Positions 18,503-27,326 are shown, counted from the stretch's first letter. The stretch: 64,000 bases of DNA from Serinibacter arcticus (GCF_004786095.1 NZ_RHPJ01000001.1:496001-560000); one strand, 5' to 3'. A program made the numbers and translations. The notes: generated by a model not told the origin, from the letters alone.

Positions 18503-19363
18503 ATGACAGCAGGCGGGTGGACCTCGAGCAGGGTGCTCGGCTTCGACACGGAGACGACCGGGGTCGACGTCACGAGCGACCGAATCGTCACGGCCGCGCT
18601 CGTGATGCGCGACGGCCTGGGAGGCCTGTCCCGCGTGCGCACCTGGATCATCGACCCCGGGGTCGAGATCCCCGAGGCCGCCTCCGCGATCCACGGCGTC
18701 ACGACGGCGTATGCCCGCGAGCACGGTCGCCCGCCGGCCGAGGTGCTCGAGGAGGTCGCCGCGGCCCTGGCGGGCGCGATGGCCGACGGCGTCCCGGTCG
18801 TGGCGTTCAACGCCTCCTACGACCTCACGATCCTCGAGTACGAGCTCGCCCGGCACGGGCTGGTCACCCTGACGGACCGCCTCGGGCGCGCCCCCGGCCC
18901 CGCGATCGACCCGCTGGTCCTCGACCGCGCGCTGGACCGCTACCGCCCCGGCAAGCGCCGGCTGGGCAACCTGGCGGAGTACTACGGCGTCGTGGCCACC
19001 GGAGAGCTGCACGCCGCCGACGTCGACGTCGACGCGACGCTCGACGTCCTCGGCGCCCTGGTGCGCCGGTTCCCCGAGCTGGCCGAGGTGCCGCTCTCGG
19101 CGATGCACGAGCGGCAGATCCGCGCGCACCACATGTGGGCGCGCGGTTTCAACACCTGGCTGCAGGAGAACGGCTACGACCGGCCCCCGGCCGACGGCAG
19201 CTGGCCCCTGCAGGGCGAGTACGCGCTCGGCGAGGAGATCATCGCCGACATCGTGGCCCGCGCCCGCGCCGCCGCCGCGGCGCAGCGGGTGGACAAGCAG
19301 CTGGACAAGCATCAGCTGGACAAGCAGCCGGTGGACCAGCCGGTCGCAGCAGCAACCGGCTGA
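18503..19363 (+). CDS. DnaQ-fold 3'-5' exonuclease (epsilon-like)
   Basis: 286 residues from ATG 18503. ExoI motif FDTETTGVD (about 14-22), ExoII in VVAFNASYDLTILEYE (about 108-123), and ExoIII in a HAADVDVDATLDV stretch (His and Asp, DEDDh type). It resembles the exonuclease superfamily proteins often annotated as DNA polymerase III epsilon in actinobacteria, where it may act in repair rather than in the replicase. The C-terminus is a Lys/Gln/Asp repeat (KQLDKHQLDKQPVDQPV), partly because the coding end overlaps a terminator hairpin. Confidence 0.85.
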   Translation: MTAGGWTSSRVLGFDTETTGVDVTSDRIVTAALVMRDGLGGLSRVRTWIIDPGVEIPEAASAIHGVTTAYAREHGRPPAEVLEEVAAALAGAMADGVPVVAFNASYDLTILEYELARHGLVTLTDRLGRAPGPAIDPLVLDRALDRYRPGKRRLGNLAEYYGVVATGELHAADVDVDATLDVLGALVRRFPELAEVPLSAMHERQIRAHHMWARGFNTWLQENGYDRPPADGSWPLQGEYALGEEIIADIVARARAAAAAQRVDKQLDKHQLDKQPVDQPVAAATG

Positions 19364-19368
19364 TCCAC
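19331..19368. terminator. Bidirectional hairpin overlapping exonuclease stop codon
   Basis: Arms 19331-19344 and 19355-19368 pair at 13 of 14 positions around a 10-nt loop; the exonuclease TGA (19361-19363) lies inside the 3' arm. Convergent fdhA ends at 19380. Confidence 0.6.
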
Positions 19369-19379
19369 CCGCGCTCCCG

Positions 19380-20597
19380 TCAGGCCGCGATGTAGCCGTT
19401 CGGGTTGATGACGTACTTCTTGGCGGCCCCGGCATCGAAGTCCGCATAGCCCTGCGGGGCCTCGTCCAGCGTGATGGGGGTCGCGTTGACCGCCTTCGCG
19501 ATCTGCACCTTGTCGTGCAGGATCGCCATCATCAGGCCCCGGTGGTACTTCATCACCGGGCACTGCCCCGTGGCGAACGACAGCGACTTCGCCCACCCGA
19601 GTCCGAGACGCAGCGAGAGCGAGCCCTCCTTCGCCGCGTCGTCGATCCCGCCGGGGTCGCCCGTGACGTACAGCCCGGGGATGCCGAGCCCACCGCCGGC
19701 GGCCGTGACCGTCATGAGGGAGTTCAGCACCGTCGCGGGCGCCTCGTGGGACGCGTCGGCGCCGTGGCCGCGCGCCTCGAACCCGACGGCGTCCACCGCG
19801 CAGTCGACCTCGGGCACGCCGAGCAGCTGCTCCAGCTGCTCCCCCGGGTCGCCCTTGCTGACGTCGACCGTCTCGCAGCCGAAGGACCTCGCCTGCGCGA
19901 GCCGCTCCTCGTTCAGGTCGCCGACCACCACGACGGCGGCCCCCAGCAGCTGCGCCCCGGCCGCCGCTGCCAGCCCGACCGGCCCGGCACCCGCGATGTA
20001 GACCGTGGAGCCCACGCCCACCCCGGCCGTGACGGCGCCGTGGAAGCCCGTCGGGAAGATGTCGGACAGCATCGTCAGGTCGAGGATCTTCTCCAGCGCC
20101 TGGTCGCGGTCCGGGAAGGCCAGCAGGTTCCAGTCCGCGTACGGCACGAGCACGAACTCGGCCTGACCACCGACCCAGCCGCCCATGTCGACGTAGCCGT
20201 AGGCGCTGCCGGGACGGTCGGGGTTGACGTTCAGGCAGATGCCGGTCTTGCGCTCCTTGCAGTTGCGGCAGCGTCCGCAGGCGATGTTGAACGGTACGGA
20301 GACGATGTCCCCGACCTTGATGAACTCGACGTCGGGACCGACCTCGATCACCTCACCGGTGATCTCGTGCCCCAGCACGAGGTCGGACGGTGCGGTGGTG
20401 CGACCCCGGACCATGTGCTGGTCCGACCCGCAGATGTTCGTGCTGACGGTGCGCAGGATCGCCCCGTGCCGCACATCACGGCCGACGTTGGCGGGATTCA
20501 CCCCCGGCCCGTCCTTGAGCTCGAACTCCGGGTAGGGCGTGTCGATGACCTCCACGACGCCTGGACCCTTGTACGCGACTGCTCTGTTGCTCGTCAC
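19380..20597 (-). CDS. fdhA: Zinc-dependent formaldehyde dehydrogenase, glutathione-independent
   Basis: 405-residue medium-chain dehydrogenase of the Pseudomonas putida formaldehyde dehydrogenase type: formaldehyde to formate with NAD+, without glutathione or mycothiol. Catalytic zinc ligands include Cys56 (NICGSDQHMVRGR) and His77-Glu78 (LGHEIT). The structural-zinc loop has Cys107, 110, 113 and 121. The Rossmann motif GAGPVGLA is at 203-210. The insert GFEARGHGADASHE is characteristic of this subgroup and shields NAD. It sits 121 bp downstream, same strand, of the ergothioneine-type cluster, whose first step would release trimethylamine, a possible formaldehyde source; that link is only inference. 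Confidence 0.92.
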   Translation of the reverse strand: MTSNRAVAYKGPGVVEVIDTPYPEFELKDGPGVNPANVGRDVRHGAILRTVSTNICGSDQHMVRGRTTAPSDLVLGHEITGEVIEVGPDVEFIKVGDIVSVPFNIACGRCRNCKERKTGICLNVNPDRPGSAYGYVDMGGWVGGQAEFVLVPYADWNLLAFPDRDQALEKILDLTMLSDIFPTGFHGAVTAGVGVGSTVYIAGAGPVGLAAAAGAQLLGAAVVVVGDLNEERLAQARSFGCETVDVSKGDPGEQLEQLLGVPEVDCAVDAVGFEARGHGADASHEAPATVLNSLMTVTAAGGGLGIPGLYVTGDPGGIDDAAKEGSLSLRLGLGWAKSLSFATGQCPVMKYHRGLMMAILHDKVQIAKAVNATPITLDEAPQGYADFDAGAAKKYVINPNGYIAA

Positions 20598-20718
20598 TTC
20601 GACTCCTCGTTGAGTGCGGTGGGACCGTTCCCTGCTCGACCGCCCGTCCCCGGGGGGTCACCTCGACCCTAGGCACCTCACGACGGGATGAGAACCCCCG
20701 TGCGTGCGCCCACCCGCC

Positions 20719-22020
20719 TCAGGCGGAGGTGACCGCTCCGCTCCGCGCATCCATCGCCACGAGCGTGGCCGCGAGGACGTGCACACCCTCGGCCACGTGG
20801 TCGGTCTGCGAGAGCTCCTCGGGGCAGTGGCTCCGGCCACCGACCGACGGGATGAAGATCATCCCCATCGGGCCCAGGTGCGCCAGGTGCGCGGCGTCGT
20901 GCCCGGCGCCCGAGGGGACCGCCTGCCAGCGGAGACCGAGGGAGTCGGCCGAGGACCCGATGAGGTCCTGCACCAGCGGGTCCGCCCGCACGGGGTCCTG
21001 GTCGTTCAGCCAGTCCACCACGGTGGTCACCCCACGGCGCTCGGCCTCCGCCCCGATCGCGTCGACCACGCGGCGTCGTGCACCCGTGAGCCACGCCGCC
21101 TCGGTCGAGCGGATCTCGGCCCAGACCCGGGCCTCGTCAGGGACGACGTTGAGGGCACCCGGGCTCGACTCGAACCGGCCGACGGTCGAGACACCGTGCA
21201 CCGGCGCGCCGCAGCCCTCGCGCTCGACGGCCACCACGGCCGCCGCCGCAGCCGCCAGTGCGTCGCGGCGCTGGTCCATCGGCATGGTCCCGGCGTGGTC
21301 GGCACGGCCGGTGAAGCGTGCGAAGAGTCGCTCGATGCCGGCGATGGCGGTCACGACCCCGATCGACGTGCCCGCGGTCTCGAGCACCGGACCCTGCTCC
21401 ACGTGCAGCTCGACGTAGCCGTGCAGCGAGCCCGGGCTCCACCCCTGGGCGAGGGCGGCGCCGGGATCGAGACCGAACGTCGTCATGACGTCGCCCAGGC
21501 GACGGCCCTCGTCGTCGCGGCGGCCGAGGTGCTCGGCGTCCAGGAGCCCGGCGATCGAGCGCGAGCCGACGCACGAGACGCCGAACGGGTTGGCCTCCTC
21601 GCCGAGGAAGTCGACCACCACCAGGTCGCGCTCGAGCTGCTGACCGCTCTCGAGCAGCCGGCGCGCGACCTCGACCGCACCGACCACGCCGACGATCCCG
21701 TCGAAGCGGCCGCCCCCGTGCACGGTGTCGGTGTGCGAGCCGGTCATGAGCGGTGGGGCGGACCGGTTCCGTCCCGGCAGCACGCCCACGACGTTGCCCG
21801 CGGGGTCGAGGTGCGCCTCGAGCCCGGCGTCGCGCATCAGCGCCAGCGTCCAGCCGCGCGAGGCCCGGTAGGCGTCGGAGAACACCCGTCGCGTCCACCC
21901 CGGTTCGGCGGACTCGGTGAATCCAGCGGCGAGCGTCGCGATCGTCGAGGCGACGCGGTCGGCGTCGGGCGCCAGGCGGTCGAGATCGATCGACCCCGCC
22001 GTGCCGCCCGACGCCGTCAC
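20719..22020 (-). CDS. M20 family N-carbamoyl-L-amino acid amidohydrolase (allantoate amidohydrolase-like)
   Basis: 433-residue binuclear-metal amidohydrolase of the AllC/HyuC group, starting at GTG. Metal ligands: His96 and Asp98 with bridging Asp107 (TGSHTDTVHGGGRFDG), Glu141-Glu142 (LGEEANPFG), a distal His pair (VEQGP region and C-terminal PSGAGHDAAHL). A dimerisation lid lies in the middle (FTGRADHAGTMPMDQRRDA). Members hydrolyse N-carbamoyl amino acids or allantoate, releasing CO2 and ammonia. In this operon the natural substrate would be N-carbamoyl-L-glutamate, product of the hydantoinase, giving glutamate. It is the last gene of the operon, 7 bp after the permease stop. Confidence 0.88.
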   Translation of the reverse strand: MTASGGTAGSIDLDRLAPDADRVASTIATLAAGFTESAEPGWTRRVFSDAYRASRGWTLALMRDAGLEAHLDPAGNVVGVLPGRNRSAPPLMTGSHTDTVHGGGRFDGIVGVVGAVEVARRLLESGQQLERDLVVVDFLGEEANPFGVSCVGSRSIAGLLDAEHLGRRDDEGRRLGDVMTTFGLDPGAALAQGWSPGSLHGYVELHVEQGPVLETAGTSIGVVTAIAGIERLFARFTGRADHAGTMPMDQRRDALAAAAAAVVAVEREGCGAPVHGVSTVGRFESSPGALNVVPDEARVWAEIRSTEAAWLTGARRRVVDAIGAEAERRGVTTVVDWLNDQDPVRADPLVQDLIGSSADSLGLRWQAVPSGAGHDAAHLAHLGPMGMIFIPSVGGRSHCPEELSQTDHVAEGVHVLAATLVAMDARSGAVTSA

Positions 22021-22027
22021 GCTCGCC

Positions 22028-22747
22028 TCACGCCGTCGGCGCAGCGGGCGCGCGGTCGTCGATGGCCGCCTGCAGCCCGGTGTCCCTGACGGTCATCCGG
22101 CCGGTCCCGGGCTGCACGAGCTTGACCACGAGGGCCAGCAGGCCGTCCAGGACGAGGGCGAGCGCGGTCACGAGGAGCGCGCCCAGCAGCACCCGCGTGT
22201 AGTCGTAGAGCGCCAGGCCGTCGAAGATGTAGCGACCCAGCCCACCGAGATTGACGAAGGCGGCGATCGTCGCCGTCGCCACGACCTGCAGGGTCGCCCC
22301 GCGCAGGCCGCCCACGATGAGCGGGAGCGCGTTCGGGAGCTCCACGCGCAGCAGGATCTGCCACTCGGTCATCCCCATGGCGCGCGCGGCGTCGACCACC
22401 GAGCGGTCGACGTTGGCGATACCGGCGTAGACGCCGGCGAGCAGCGGTGGCACGGCCAGCGCCACCAGCGCCGTGATCGGCGGGATCAGCGTGGAGGACA
22501 TCAGGAGCACGAGGAACGTCATCAGCCCGAGGCTCGGCAGGGCGCGCATCGTGTTGGCGAGCCCGACGATGATGCCCTCGCCCCTGCCCGTGTGGCCGAT
22601 CGCGAGGCCGAGCGGTACGGCGATCACGGCACCGACGAGGAGCGCGAGGGCGGAGTAGCCCACGTGCTCCACGAGCCGGTTGAGGATGCCGGTCGACCCG
22701 GCCCAGTTGGTGCCGTCGCCCAGGTAGGCGGCCAGGTCAGCGAGCAC
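22028..22747 (-). CDS. Betaine-type ABC transporter permease (second)
   Basis: 239 residues from GTG 22747, which overlaps the preceding permease by 11 bp; a longer upstream frame is just the other permease read out of frame. About six hydrophobic helices and the BPD inner-membrane motif EWQILLRVELPNALPLIVGG (EAA loop) place it in the OpuCB/OpuCD-ProW family. It forms the membrane channel with the 22737-23465 permease. The same family includes the EgtV-type channel of ergothioneine importers, which fits the linked catabolic genes. Confidence 0.88.
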   Translation of the reverse strand: MLADLAAYLGDGTNWAGSTGILNRLVEHVGYSALALLVGAVIAVPLGLAIGHTGRGEGIIVGLANTMRALPSLGLMTFLVLLMSSTLIPPITALVALAVPPLLAGVYAGIANVDRSVVDAARAMGMTEWQILLRVELPNALPLIVGGLRGATLQVVATATIAAFVNLGGLGRYIFDGLALYDYTRVLLGALLVTALALVLDGLLALVVKLVQPGTGRMTVRDTGLQAAIDDRAPAAPTA

Positions 22748-23465
22748 CGGAGACCACCTCCCGCAGCCGGCCGACCTCGGGGAGCGCCTGGGCGAGCGCG
22801 CGCAGGCGGCGTTCGGAAGCCCGCAGGCTGGCACCGCGGATCCACGGCGTGAACGCTCGTCCCACGAGGGCGATGATCCGGTCGAACACGATCGCCACGA
22901 GCAGGATCAGCACCAGCCCGGTGAGGATCTGCTCGGGGAAGTCGCGCTGGTAGCCGGTCGTGAACAGCTGGCCCAGTCCACCGATGCCGATCACGGCACC
23001 GACCGAGACCATCGAGACGTTCGTGACGGCGACGACGCGCGTCCCGGCCGTGAGCACGGGGATCGCGAGCGGGAGGTCGACCGCCGTCGCGCGGCGCCAC
23101 GAGGAGTAGCCGACGGCCGTGGCCGCCTCGCGCGTGGCGGCAGGGACGGCGTCGAGCGCCTCGAACGTGGTGCGCACCGACAGCGCCACGGTGTAGAGCG
23201 TGAGCGCGACGACGACGTTGATCGGGTCGAGCACCCGCGTCCCGAGCAGCAGCGGCAGCACGACGAACAGCGCCAGCGACGGGATCGTGAAGATCGCGCT
23301 CGAGAGCACGACGGCGACCGTGCGCGCCCGGCGCCGGTCGCGCAGCAGCAGCCCGATCGGGATCGCGACGACCACGCCGATGAGCGTGGGGACGACCGAG
23401 AGGTAGAGGTGCTGCACGAGCAGCGGCTGCACGGCCTCCCAGTTCCGGATGCCCCAGAGGTTCAC
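22737..23465 (-). CDS. Betaine-type ABC transporter permease (first)
   Basis: 242-residue OpuCB/OpuCD-like permease with about six membrane segments and an EAA loop around TREAATAVGYSSWRRATAVDLP. GTG start overlaps the ATPase stop (GTGA). The C-terminus is Arg-rich and cytoplasmic. Two different permease genes indicate a heterodimeric channel, like OpuC of Bacillus subtilis, with the solute-binding protein made separately rather than fused. Confidence 0.88.
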   Translation of the reverse strand: MNLWGIRNWEAVQPLLVQHLYLSVVPTLIGVVVAIPIGLLLRDRRRARTVAVVLSSAIFTIPSLALFVVLPLLLGTRVLDPINVVVALTLYTVALSVRTTFEALDAVPAATREAATAVGYSSWRRATAVDLPLAIPVLTAGTRVVAVTNVSMVSVGAVIGIGGLGQLFTTGYQRDFPEQILTGLVLILLVAIVFDRIIALVGRAFTPWIRGASLRASERRLRALAQALPEVGRLREVVSGAR

Positions 23466-24610
23466 GAGAGCGCGTCCTGCGTCGCGGTGGCACCGAGGAC
23501 GCCGGCGTCATCGGTGGTCGAACCGCGCTGGGCCGACAGCGCCGCGAGCACGTCGTTCGCCTCGACGACGCCCAGCAGCGCGCCGTCGTCGTCGACCACC
23601 ACGCCCCGCTCGGACGGTGAGGACAGCACGGCGTCGAGCGACTGGCGCAGCGTGCGCGACGGCGTCGAGAGGGAGCCCAGCGGCGCCAGCGCCGCCTCGC
23701 CCCGCTCGCCCACCAGGGCCTGGCGGGTGGCGTTCAGCCAGCCCACGGGGCGCCGGTCGCCGTCGACGACGAGCGCCCACGCGTGCGGCGCGAGCGCGGG
23801 TGCGGAGCCGAGTCCCGCGAGCGGGAGCGTCTCGACGTCGTGCACCGGCACCTGCGTCGCGGACTGGAAGGACAGCGAGCGGAAACCGCGGTCGCGCCCG
23901 ACGAGGTTGGTGACGAACGGGTTGGCGGGCCGCGTCAGGACCGCCTCGGCGGTGTCGAGCTGCTGCAGCACGCCCCCGGTCCCGAACACCGCGACCCGGT
24001 CGCCGAGGCGGATCGCCTCGTCGATGTCGTGGGTGACGAACACGATGGTCTTGGAGAGCTCGGACTGCAGGCGCAGCATCTCGCGCTGCAGGTCGTCGCG
24101 CACCACGGGGTCGACGGCGGAGAACGGCTCGTCCATCAGGAGCACGGGCGGGTCGGCGGCCAGCGCACGCGCCACACCCACGCGCTGCTGCTGACCGCCC
24201 GACAGCTGGGCCGGGTAGCGCGTCGCCATCCGCAGGTCCAGCCCGACGCGCTCCATCGCCTCGAGCGCGGTGATCCGCGCCTTGCGCTTGGTGACGCCCT
24301 GCAGCACGAGCACCGTGGCGACGTTGTCGACGACGGTGCGGTGCGGCATCAGGCCCGCGTTCTGGATGACGTACCCGATGCCGAGGCGCAGCTCGGTCGG
24401 TCGGACGGTGGAGATGTCGCGGCCCCCGACCGTGATGGTGCCCTCGGTCGGGTCGATCATCCGGTTGATCATCCGCATGGACGTCGTCTTGCCGCAGCCG
24501 GACGGGCCGACGAACACGGTGAACGACCCCTGCTCGATCTCGAGGCTGAGGTCGTCGACCCCCACCGTGCCGTCCGGGAATCGTTTCGTGACGTGGTCGA
24601 ACGTGATCAT
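23462..24610 (-). CDS. Betaine-type ABC transporter ATPase with CBS domains
   Basis: 382 residues: ABC domain (1 to about 240) with Walker A GPSGCGKT (35-42), signature LSGGQQQR (136-143) and Walker B VLLMDEP. The C-terminal portion (about 255-370) is a CBS pair, including GVVVDDDGALLGVVEANDVL, as in OpuCA/OpuAA, where it senses ionic strength or nucleotides. Start ATG 24610 is fixed by the ATGA overlap with the lyase-like gene. It powers import by the two downstream permeases. Confidence 0.92.
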   Translation of the reverse strand: MITFDHVTKRFPDGTVGVDDLSLEIEQGSFTVFVGPSGCGKTTSMRMINRMIDPTEGTITVGGRDISTVRPTELRLGIGYVIQNAGLMPHRTVVDNVATVLVLQGVTKRKARITALEAMERVGLDLRMATRYPAQLSGGQQQRVGVARALAADPPVLLMDEPFSAVDPVVRDDLQREMLRLQSELSKTIVFVTHDIDEAIRLGDRVAVFGTGGVLQQLDTAEAVLTRPANPFVTNLVGRDRGFRSLSFQSATQVPVHDVETLPLAGLGSAPALAPHAWALVVDGDRRPVGWLNATRQALVGERGEAALAPLGSLSTPSRTLRQSLDAVLSSPSERGVVVDDDGALLGVVEANDVLAALSAQRGSTTDDAGVLGATATQDALS

Positions 24611-26322
24611 GAGGATCCTCTCAGGCGGTGGCGCAGTGCGCCGGGGTCGTCGACGAGGTCGGCCGGGGTGGTGTCGGACAGGTGCTCGTGCTGGGCGTGC
24701 CAGGTCGCGTCGCGCAGCGCGCGACCGGACATCGCCGTCGCGGCGATCGCGACCAGGGGCCGCACCTTCTCCACGACGTCGTGGGCCACCTCGGCGCTGC
24801 CGAGCGCCGAGGTGAGGTCGACGACGGCGCCGTGCAGCCCGGCGACGCCGATCCCCAGGCGGCGGGAGCCGCGCCGGGCGATGTCGGCGCTGAGCGCGTC
24901 GGCGGCGAGCAGCGTCTCGATCGCGAGCAGGATCTCGGTGGCCTCGATCGCCTCGACCGTGGCGAGCACGGCCGCGAAGGCCTGCGAGCTGTGGTCCTCG
25001 ACGCCGTCCCCCACGGTGGTGCCGGCGGTGGACAGGGGATTGGCGAGGTGCTTCAGCCTGACCACGACCTGCGAGGCGGTGTTCGCCAGGATGACGGGGG
25101 TCAGGAACCCGGCCGACGACGCCGCCGCGGCGATCTGGTCGACCAGCGGCCGGTCGGAGCGCACGCGCTGCACGAGCGAGGCGATGCGCCGTTCGGCGAG
25201 CATGCCGACGTGGGCCAGCACCAGCCTGGTGGACTCCGCCGAGATGGCGAGCTCCAGCACGGAGAAGTTCCCCGTCGGACGCACCACCCCGGCCTCGACG
25301 TCCACGAGCGGGTTGTCGGTCGGCGAGTTCAGCTCGACGGTGAGGATCTCGCGCAGGTCGGAGGCGACCTGGTGCAGCACGCCGTGCACCTGGGGCACGG
25401 TGCGGATCGAGAGCGCGTCCTGGAGCGAGATGGTGGCGATGAGGCCCTGCTCGAGGTCGCCGCCGGAGACCGCCTCGCGGACCGCCGCCGCGGAGGCCAC
25501 CTGACCGGGCATCGGCCGGGCCTCGGCGACCACCTCGTCGAACGGCGCGAGGCTCGCGCCGAGCGCCTCGACCGTCATCGCCGCGACGAGGTCGGACGAG
25601 AGCACGAGCGTGTCGAGCTGCAGCGAGGCGAGGCACGCGAGCCCGATCGACCCGGAGTTCGCCCCGACCAGGGCGAGCGCGTCCTTCGGACCGAGGGTGG
25701 CCGGGGTCAGCCCCGCCGCCGCGAGCGCCTGCGCCCCGGGGACGCGGGTGCCGTCGGGACCGAACGTGCTGCCACGCCCCACCAGGACGGCGCCGATGGC
25801 GGCGAGCGGGGCGAGGTCGGCCGCCCCGACGGAGCCGAACCGGGTCACGACCGGGGTGATGTCGGCGTCCACCAGCGCGACCAGGGCGCGGAACGTCGCC
25901 ACCGAGATCCCCGACCCGCCCTGGGCGAGCCCCGCCAGGCGAGCCGCCAGGATCGCGCGGGACTGGGCGGGGCTGAGCGCCTCCCCCACCCCGGCCGCGT
26001 GGGAGGCGAGCACGAAGTGCTGGAACTGCTCCTGCAGGTCGAGGGGGATCTCCTGGTCACGCATCGGACCGAGCCCGCGGTTGACGCCGTAGCTCGGGAG
26101 CCCGTCCGCCAGGACGCTGTCGATGACCCGGCGGGCCCGGGCCAGGAGGTCGATCGTCGCCTGCGGGGCGCGGAACCGTGCGCCGCCGACGGCGACCAGG
26201 GCGACCTCGCCCGGGGTCAGGCGCTGCGTGCCGAGGTCGATGACCGCGCGCCCGTACCCGGGGGCGCCGGCGGTGGCCGGCGCACCCGGGGACGGTGCGG
26301 TGCTGCGGTCGTCGATCGACAT
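24607..26322 (-). CDS. Ergothionase-like lyase: histidine ammonia-lyase homologue without MIO triad
   Basis: 571 residues, full-length aromatic amino acid lyase fold. Kept: Tyr78 (SYGVNRGLG, equivalent of the HAL catalytic Tyr), His108 (SHAAGVGE), Asn222 (GANSG), Arg307 (QDALSIRTVPQ), NF 352-353, Glu442 (VEDHSSQ). Lost: the MIO motif GSVGASGDLAPL is GSVGAADLAPL (163-173), so the Ala-Ser-Gly that cyclises to methylidene-imidazolone is absent and one residue is deleted; the active-site Tyr in QDPYSLR is Leu304. A quaternary-amine leaving group does not need MIO activation, and ergothionases (ergothioneine to thiourocanate plus trimethylamine) are HAL relatives of this sort. Neighbouring betaine importer and thiohydantoin genes support that reading. 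Alternatives: lyase for hercynine or another N-methylated histidine. Standard annotation would call it hutH. Confidence 0.75.
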   Translation of the reverse strand: MSIDDRSTAPSPGAPATAGAPGYGRAVIDLGTQRLTPGEVALVAVGGARFRAPQATIDLLARARRVIDSVLADGLPSYGVNRGLGPMRDQEIPLDLQEQFQHFVLASHAAGVGEALSPAQSRAILAARLAGLAQGGSGISVATFRALVALVDADITPVVTRFGSVGAADLAPLAAIGAVLVGRGSTFGPDGTRVPGAQALAAAGLTPATLGPKDALALVGANSGSIGLACLASLQLDTLVLSSDLVAAMTVEALGASLAPFDEVVAEARPMPGQVASAAAVREAVSGGDLEQGLIATISLQDALSIRTVPQVHGVLHQVASDLREILTVELNSPTDNPLVDVEAGVVRPTGNFSVLELAISAESTRLVLAHVGMLAERRIASLVQRVRSDRPLVDQIAAAASSAGFLTPVILANTASQVVVRLKHLANPLSTAGTTVGDGVEDHSSQAFAAVLATVEAIEATEILLAIETLLAADALSADIARRGSRRLGIGVAGLHGAVVDLTSALGSAEVAHDVVEKVRPLVAIAATAMSGRALRDATWHAQHEHLSDTTPADLVDDPGALRHRLRGSS

Positions 26323-26323
26323 G

Positions 26324-27280
26324 TCAGCCGATGAGGCCCTTCTCCTCCAGCCACTCGCGCGCGGCGACGGCGGGCTCGAGCTTCTCGTCGCCCGAGACCT
26401 TGCCGTTGAGCGCGAGCAGGTCCTCCGTGGTCAGCGCGGCCGAGACGGCGTCGAGGACCTCGGTGATCTGGTCGGTCACCTTGTCGGAGTTGAGGACCGG
26501 CACCACGTTCTGCGCGGCGAAGTTGGCGTCGGGGTCCTCCAGGACCACGAAGTCGTTCTCCTCGATCGCGGGGGTGGTGGTGTAGATGTTGGCGGCCTGG
26601 ACCTGGCCGTCCAGCAGCGCCGAGACGGTGGCGGGGCCACCGCCGTCGGCGATCGCGACGAACTCGACCGGCTCGAAGCCGTAGAGCGCCGCGAGGCCGG
26701 GCAGGCCAGAGGGACGCTCGGCGAACTCGGCGTTGGAGGCGAACTTGATCTCGCTGTTGTAGGGCGCGAGGTCGGCGATCGTGGTGAGGTTCCACTGCTC
26801 GGCGGTCTCGGCGGTCACCACGACGGCGTCCTTGTCCTCGGCCGGCGCCGGCTCGAGGGTCGCGAGACCCTCGGCCTCCAGGGCCGCGGGGAGCGCGGCG
26901 TCGACGTCCTCGGCGGACGTGGCGGTCGCCTCGGTGTCCAGGAAGCGCAGCAGGTTGCCGGTGTAGTCGGGGATGAGGTCGATCGAACCGTCCTGGAGCG
27001 CGGGGATGTAGGCCTCGCGCGAACCGATCTGGAACTTGGTCTCGACCTCGACCCCGGCGTCCTCCAGGGCGATGGCGTAGAGGTTGGCGATGATCTCGGA
27101 CTCGGTGAAGTTGGCGGAGCCGATGATGACGGAGCCGGTGTCGCCGCCCTCGCTGCTGCCGCTGCTGCTGCTCGTGTCGTCGCCGCCGGCGAGCGGGTCG
27201 CCGCCACCGGAGCAGGCGGTCAGCACCAGCGCGGACGCGGCGGCGATGGACGCCAGGGTCGTGATCTTCCTGCGGGACAT
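26324..27280 (-). CDS. Betaine-type ABC transporter solute-binding lipoprotein
   Basis: 318 residues. Signal peptide with lipobox LTAC, lipidation at Cys23, then a low-complexity Gly/Asp/Ser linker to about residue 48. The mature domain is the OpuAC/ProX fold: IIGSANFTESEIIANLYA, QDGSIDLIPDYTGNLL (the D/E-YTG hallmark), and a TTPAIEENDFVVLEDP hinge stretch. Such proteins bind trimethylammonium compounds in an aromatic cage; ergothioneine is itself a histidine betaine, and EgtU of EgtUV belongs to this family. Start ATG 27280 has GAGGAG upstream. The gene ends 1 bp before the lyase-like gene. Confidence 0.9.
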   Translation of the reverse strand: MSRRKITTLASIAAASALVLTACSGGGDPLAGGDDTSSSSGSSEGGDTGSVIIGSANFTESEIIANLYAIALEDAGVEVETKFQIGSREAYIPALQDGSIDLIPDYTGNLLRFLDTEATATSAEDVDAALPAALEAEGLATLEPAPAEDKDAVVVTAETAEQWNLTTIADLAPYNSEIKFASNAEFAERPSGLPGLAALYGFEPVEFVAIADGGGPATVSALLDGQVQAANIYTTTPAIEENDFVVLEDPDANFAAQNVVPVLNSDKVTDQITEVLDAVSAALTTEDLLALNGKVSGDEKLEPAVAAREWLEEKGLIG

Positions 27281-27326
27281 GGGTGCTCCTCGTTGGGTCG
27301 TGCGGGTCGGGTGCCCGGGGCGCGTG

